Source of the DNA: Porogramme epimiltina
Taxonomy: Eukaryota; Basidiomycota; Agaricomycetes; Polyporales; Polyporaceae
Length of the DNA stretch: 64,000 nt
Reading direction: 5' to 3'
Assembly: GCA_900155495.1 (NCBI GenBank)
Contig: FTLJ01000395.1
Span: 62,001-126,000 of the forward strand
Made by a program: the position numbers and the translations under genes
Notes under the pieces: model-generated
Seen by the model: the letters and a program-made list of their open reading frames with translations, nothing else
Told to the model about the DNA's origin: nothing
Database searches by the model: none
Shown: piece after piece, positions 59,095 through 64,000 of the stretch
Numbering within the stretch: the first letter of the stretch is position 1
How the letters are laid out: every line of letters begins with the position of its first letter

Positions 59095-60589
59095 ATGTCT
59101 GCTGCCGGCATTACTACCCCTCCTCGTGTCCCTTCCCCTGCGCCCACCCCTTCGAAGAAGGTCAGTGGTTGACCTTCGCGTCCTAGCCATGTGACCGCGT
59201 CTTACCTATGTTCTAGGCTGCCGCAGCCCTCAACGCCATGGCGTTGACCACTCCCACTAAGCCCCAGAAGAAGATTGAGATCATCGACGATGCACGTCGG
59301 TCAGACTCTCCCGAGTCTGACGATGAGTCCCCGGCACCGTCAAAGCGCTGGGTTGGCGAGGTTGATCTTCCGGAGCGTAAGTGATCCCGACGCGTCTTTA
59401 CGCGTAAAACGCGTGCTAATGAGCGTGTCGACGTCTAGATATGGAGCCTCTGTTGATGGAGTCTAAGCGTCGCTTCGTGCTGTTCCCTATTCAATATCAT
59501 GAGGTATGTCCCATCCAGTGTTTACTAAATGGGCTGGTATTTAGTGTCCATGCAGATCTGGCAAATGTACAAGAAGGCCGAGGCGTCATTCTGGACAGCG
59601 GAGGAGATGGACCTTTCGAAAGATCTCCACGACTGGAACAACCGCCTGAACGACGATGAGCGCCACTTCATCTCCCACGTCCTCGCCTTCTTCGCTGCCT
59701 CGGATGGCATTGTCAACGAGAACCTGGTCGAACGCTTCTCTAACGAGGTCCAAGCTGCCGAAGCGCGTTGTTTCTACGGGTTCCAGATTATGATGGAGAA
59801 CATCCATTCCGAGACGTACTCCCTCCTCATCGACACCTACATCAAGGATCCCAAGCAGCGCGAGCACCTCTTCGACGCCATCGAAACCATCCCTTGCATC
59901 AAGAAGAAGGCGGACTGGGCTCTCCGTTGGATTTCAGACAAGAACTCTGCCTTTGCGGAACGTCTTGTTGCGTTCGCCGCGGTAGAGGGTATCTTCTTCT
60001 CCGGTTCATTCGCTTCCATCTTCTGGCTCAAGAAGCGTGGCCTCATGCCCGGCCTGACGTTCTCCAACGAACTCATCTCCCGCGACGAGGGCATGCACAC
60101 CGATTTCGCGTGCTTGCTCTTCAGCCACATGAAGCGCCGTCCCCACCCAGAAGTAGTCCGCAAGATTATCACTGAGGCGGTTGCCATCGAACAGGAGTTC
60201 CTTACCGGTACGTAAGATTCGAACATGGGTGCTTGCTTCTCTTGACATCGTTTTACAGATGCTCTTCCCTGTGCTCTCATCGGCATGAACTCTAAGCTCA
60301 TGTGCCAGTATATCGAGTTCGTTGCCGACCGCTTGTTGGTCGCCCTCGGTGATGACAAGTTCTATGGCGTCACGAACCCCTTCGACTTCATGGACATGAT
60401 CTCGCTCCAGGGCAAGACGAACTTCTTCGAGAAGCGTGTCTCGGACTACTCTAAGGCGGGTGTCAATGCTTCCGCTCAGAGCACTACAGCGGAGGTGTCC
60501 GCGAGCAAGACCTTGTGAGTACCCCTGTGACCTCTTCCATAGTATGACCCTGACCGGATGATTCCAGCTCGCTTGACGAGGACTTCTAA
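59095..60589 (+). CDS. RNR2: Ribonucleotide reductase small subunit, copy B
   Basis: Six exons (66, 160, 65, 652, 256, 22 nt) sum to 1221 nt, 406 aa. The N-tail has [20 protein letters not shown] and [19 protein letters not shown], rich in SP/TP sites. The core carries [34 protein letters not shown] and the C-terminal SLDEDF, so all cofactor ligands and the docking tail are intact. Exons of 65, 652 and 22 nt and their phases match copy A exactly. Copy B has one extra 5' intron, and its second intron carries three ACGCGT boxes. By composition this copy looks like the main housekeeping beta subunit (proline-directed sites as in other fungi), but which copy dominates is inference. Confidence 0.97.
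59390..59414 (+). promoter_or_regulatory. Triple ACGCGT cluster inside intron 2 of RNR copy B
   Basis: ACGCGT at 59390-59395, 59400-59405 and 59409-59414, spaced 10 and 9 bp start to start. All lie in the 62 bp intron 59377-59438. The equivalent intron of copy A has none. ACGCGT is palindromic, so strand is not meaningful. Confidence 0.7.
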
Positions 60590-60981
60590 GTTCGTGTTAG
60601 CTCGGTGGACCGGAGTTTTATCTTATTGCCCTCATTGCACGCTATCATCTGCATCACACGAAGTATTTTACCGCACGTAGATCTGTCATACTAGCATCAT
60701 TGTCTGTACTATTGCATGTATCCTCCTAGTTTTTATACCTCATCCCGAATATATGGCTTTGTCTCGCAATTCCGAATAAGAAGCTGGTCTGCGGATGTTG
60801 AACGATTACCCTTGGTCGTCGATACGGTAATGACTCGGCCTTGTGCAGTGGCCTATAGACTGTATAGGACCTATCGACTGAATGTACGCAGAATGACTCG
60901 GTCGCTCGATAGGGATAGAGAATGCATATAAGGATGGTAGCGGTTAAGGGTAGCGTTCACTATCATAACTTCTCTCCCGCC
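60590..60981 (+). promoter_or_regulatory. Intergenic region with TATA-like box of the GNAT gene
   Basis: CATATAAGG at 60925-60933 lies about 50 bp before the ATG at 60982. The rest holds the RNR copy B 3' end. No gene seen. Confidence 0.4.
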
Positions 60982-61608
60982 ATGGACCTCACTATCCGAG
61001 ACACTACCGAGGGCGACCTCCAAGCGATCGTCGACATCTACAATGACCAGATTGCTAACGCCAGCGCGACGTTCCACACCGAGCCCCAAACGGTGGCTGA
61101 CCGCACCAAATGGCTCGCCGACACCCAGGCCGAACAGTACCCGTGTATCGTAGCCGAGGCAACAGACGAGGCGACCGGCGAGAAGCGCGTTGTCGGGTTC
61201 TGCAGCCTGTGGCACTACAATCCCCGCCAGGCGTACGACGGGTAAGAGCCAATACGACGAATGGGTGTATAGTTGTCTCATAGAATCATTCATAGGACTG
61301 CGGAAATCTCCCTGTATGTGCACAAGGACTGCCGCGGGCAAAGAGCGGGGCAGAAGCTTCTTGCGAGGATACTGGAGGAGGCGAAAAAGCAGGAGGGCAG
61401 ATTCCATGTTATTATGGGTATGAGCGACGATATGCCTATATGTGAAGCACTATCTGACCTCCGTTACCCAGCCGGGGTGACTACGGACGATCCACGCCGG
61501 ACGAAGTTCTGGGCGGGGCAAGGGTTTGAGCTGCGTGGCACGTTGAAGGAGGTCGGGAAGAAGTTCGGTAAATGGCTGGATGTCTCGTACTACCAGTTGA
61601 TGTTGTGA
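60982..61608 (+). CDS. GNAT N-acetyltransferase (phosphinothricin-acetyltransferase-like)
   Basis: Three exons (60982-61241, 61296-61417, 61472-61608) sum to 519 nt, 172 aa. Begins MDLTIRDTTEGDLQAIVDIY, then ITNASATF-type ANASATFHTEP, GFCSLWHYNPRQAYDGTAEI, the acetyl-CoA loop CRGQRAGQKLL (Q/RxxGxG/A variant), RFHVIMAGV, FWAGQGFELRGTLKEVGKKF, and the end DVSYYQLML. Family knowledge: these enzymes acetylate small amines or amino acids (PPT, methionine sulfoximine, L-azetidine or similar). The substrate is not predictable. The second intron (54 bp, GTATGA...CAG) is stop-free; retaining it gives an 18-residue insertion. A longer start at 60922 exists but lacks family resemblance. Confidence 0.85.
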
Positions 61609-61704
61609 CAGAATGTGAGGTGGATGTAAGAATTGAGAAGTATGCACGATTCGACGAAACCGTAGAGTGTTGAACAGGTGAAGAACGTGAGAGCACTGAC
61701 AAGT

Positions 61705-62118
61705 CTACTTGTCTTTCTTCGACTCTGTTGTCGGTCGCCCCTTCTCTCGCGCTGTTAGACGCGACTCTTCGCGTACAGACTCGATGATGTATGCAACTAG
61801 CACTACGTTCGCCGAGACGATGGCAGTAATGGCGGCATAGATGGTATTCCCTGTACGGCAGCAGCGAGTGAGTAGACATTCGAATGGGTATACAGACGGA
61901 CGTACCTTCCCATAGATAATCTCTTGAAACAAAGTACGAGCTTATAGGGACGAGCCCAAGAGCAAGCGCGAAGATTATGAGCTTCGTGAGGATGCCGCTG
62001 TGAATATATGCGAGTGGCATTTAGAGAAGGCAGAACTGAAGGGAAAATATGGGCAAACTCACCTCTGCTGTTCAGCTTGGCGAGACACCACTTTCCCTAC
62101 TGCCGTCTGCTCGCTCAT
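61705..62118 (-). CDS. VMA21: V-ATPase assembly factor VMA21
   Basis: Three exons give about 97 aa: MSEQTAVGKVVSRQAEQQS, GILTKLIIFALALGLVPISS (TM1), YFVSRDYLWEGNTIYAA with ITAIVSANVVLVAYIIES (TM2), and a charged tail ending KKDK. The two TMs, the YLW-x-GN turn and the C-terminal dilysine-type KKxx ER-retrieval signal define Vma21. Family knowledge: chaperones V0 assembly in the ER and escorts it to the Golgi before being retrieved. Only 97 bp separate its stop from the convergent GNAT stop. Its start is 277 bp from the divergent ALG8 gene. Too short for simple ORF searches; recognised by splicing. Confidence 0.93.
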
Positions 62119-62395
62119 CTTTCAATAGTCTTGTTGGTTTGGAAGAAGTGGACACAAGTGGGAGCGTGCGCCGGTGAGTGGACGAACACAAATATGCTCA
62201 AGCTGGGGCCCGTACTCAATATTCAATGCCCCCGCGTCATGTGAGCGACTCGACATAGGCGCGATGTGGCACGCGTCAGACGCGTTCGGTGTAAACTACG
62301 GCTGTCCTCACCTCCACTTGCACATCTGGATGCTTCTTTATTTGCTCTAAAGCCGCCTCGTTGCCCTTTCTGAACTGCTGGCAAAGTATCTACAC
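62119..62395. promoter_or_regulatory. Divergent promoter region, VMA21 / ALG8
   Basis: 277 bp between opposite starts of two ER-resident functions. No TATA box seen. Confidence 0.35.
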
Positions 62396-64000
62396 ATGAG
62401 TCAACGCCGTCTATCCCCAATTGCAACTCGTTCTTCGGCTACTGCCTCAGCAGGGGAGAAGGCAAGCCCTCACCCAGATGCTATAGTAGAGGAAGATGTT
62501 CAAGCAAGCAAAGAAGAAAAGAGGGGCGTGCACGAAGCGAGACAAGGATGGCTATCCTATCTCGCGTTAGACATCACAAAGTCTGAGTGGGAGGTACTCA
62601 TTGCCTCTACTTGTCTCAAACTGTTCCTCTTTCCTGCATAGTGTGTATTCCACCGGCCTCCCTTCTTTTCGTATCTCCACTGAATGTATACATTAGTCGG
62701 TCTACCGATTTCGAAGTGCACCGTAACTGGCTTGCAATTACACATTCACTACCAATATCTAAATGGTACTATGATGTACGCCCTTCTCTCTTATGACAAG
62801 CATCGTCTCCTTGTTGAGTGCTTGGTTTTGGCCCGTAGACTACGTCTGAATGGAGTGAGTCTCGTAGTCGTAATGGTGAAAGACATGATGTACTCATTCT
62901 TTGACAGCACTTGACTACCCACCATTCTTCGCCTACTTCGAGAAACTGTTGTCTATCCCAGCATACTTCGTCGATCCGAGAATCGTGGACTTGAATAATC
63001 TCAACTATGATGCGTGGTCTGTCATTGCGTACCAACGGACAACCGTCATCGTCACCGAGCTGGTTTTGGGGGCCGCTGTGCTCAAGTGAGTTGTTCCTGT
63101 GACTTCCCTGTTAATGTCTTAATTCACGAGGACAGGTTCATCCGCGGAGCGGAAAACCCGACCATGCAACGCGTCATCTCTGCATCTCTTTTCTTACACC
63201 CCGGTTTCCTTATAGTGGACCACATCCACTTCCAATACAACGGATTTATGTTTGGAATACTCCTCTGGTCGATTCTAATGGCTCGGAACGTGAGCCTGAC
63301 AAGCCTAACAGTATTTATATATAACTAACCTTCTAACATGCAGAACTGCAAACTAGCTAGCGGCTTCTTATTCGCTGTTCTTCTTAACTTCAAGCATATC
63401 TATCTATACCTCGCTGTGCGTCGAAACCTGGTATTTCTATCATCCAGTACTCATCATTCCGTCGATGCAGCCCGCCTACTTCATATACCTCTTACGATCA
63501 TACTGCCTGTCGCCGTCCTTCACGCTTCTTCCAGGTCGTTTCCTCTCCCTAGCTAACGCTGTCATCCTCACGTTCCTCGTGTCTCTGGGCCCCTTTCTCC
63601 TGATGGGACAGCTGCCACAACTACTCAGCCGCCTCTTCCCATTTACGCGCGGCCTCAATCATGCTTACTGGGCGCCGAATTTCTGGGCATTAGTGACTGC
63701 GGCTGACCGCATTCTTCTGAAATGTTAGTGCCCGCCCATCGAGTTGATTTCGTTTCATTAACTTCCCTTCCAGTTGTCAACCGAGGACAACTTGCAGGGC
63801 TGGCTGTCAACCAATCTGGTGTAGTCTCGACCTCTCGAGGTCTTGTTGGGGATACTGTCTTTGCCGTCCTCCCGACCGTGAAGCCGGTCCACACATTCGC
63901 GATCACAGTGGCCTTCCAGACGGTTGGTCCATAATTTCGCAGAGGGACTATTCCCATCCTGACGAGTGGTTACCCTGCAGGTTTACATGGGCAAGCTATG
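62396..64000 (+). CDS. ALG8: ALG8 dolichyl-P-Glc alpha-1,3-glucosyltransferase, partial (right edge)
   Basis: The N-terminal cytosolic stretch is followed by [15 protein letters not shown] and the signature [19 protein letters not shown], which separates ALG8 from ALG6. A 16-nt exon (62839-62854) provides TTSEWT and joins to [15 protein letters not shown]. Later TMs include [56 protein letters not shown] and [14 protein letters not shown]. The last visible exon starts VYMGKL at about 63,981 and runs off the window. Family knowledge: adds the second glucose to Glc1Man9GlcNAc2-PP-dolichol in the ER lumen, before N-glycan transfer. Introns with standard GT-AG borders throughout. Confidence 0.94.

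Overview
The window is nuclear DNA of a filamentous basidiomycete, most likely an agaricomycete. The evidence is dense genes on both strands, many short GT-AG introns (about 45-100 bp) with CTRAY-like branch points, GC-rich exons, TATA boxes 50-180 bp from start codons, and mushroom-type families (GH71 glucanase, WW-like protein, Cys-rich orphan). I see no rRNA, tRNA, CRISPR array or intact mobile element. All gene models were spliced by eye. For eleven of them I summed the exons and the total was divisible by three, with start and stop in frame.

Layout. 1-1184(-): edge-truncated WW-like protein. 1649-5414(+): CSC1/OSCA-type osmosensitive channel. 5778-8251(+): central FG nucleoporin NSP1. 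9024-11269(-): DHA1-type MFS exporter. 11960-15606(-): DEAD-box splicing ATPase PRP5, divergent from PI31 proteasome regulator 15853-16972(+). 17334-18398(+): acidic orphan. 18710-22277(-): ankyrin/DysF/FYVE/RING protein. 22660-25111(-): ferric reductase. 25112-27162: 2 kb without a confident gene. 27163-28945(+): kynurenine-type aminotransferase. 29112-35099(-): SLH1/ASCC3-like helicase with a degenerate, shortened C-terminal half. 35508-37820(+): NAT purine permease. 39229-40704(+): GH71 alpha-1,3-glucanase. 41104-42350(+): EMC3. 42626-43575(-): neuronal calcium sensor NCS1. 44396-45937(+): Cys-rich orphan. 46374-47988(+): PROPPIN. 48343-50116(+): arginyltransferase ATE1. 51126-52167(+): inner-membrane protease IMP2. 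52611-54620(-): KCH1-type potassium transporter. 55025-56841(+): RBG1/DRG1 GTPase. 57161-58627(-) and 59095-60589(+): two head-to-head ribonucleotide reductase small-subunit genes. 60982-61608(+): GNAT acetyltransferase. 61705-62118(-): VMA21. 62396-64000(+): ALG8, cut by the right edge.

The genes are mostly unlinked housekeeping functions, with no biosynthetic cluster. The most interesting unit is the RNR pair. Two full-length, ligand-complete beta subunits share a 467 bp promoter with three ACGCGT (MCB-like) boxes. Three more ACGCGT boxes lie within 25 bp inside an intron of only one copy. Other points worth a second look are the ANK-DysF-FYVE-RING architecture, the helicase that appears to lack its second Sec63 domain, the micro-exons, a GC-AG intron, and several stop-free 3n introns.
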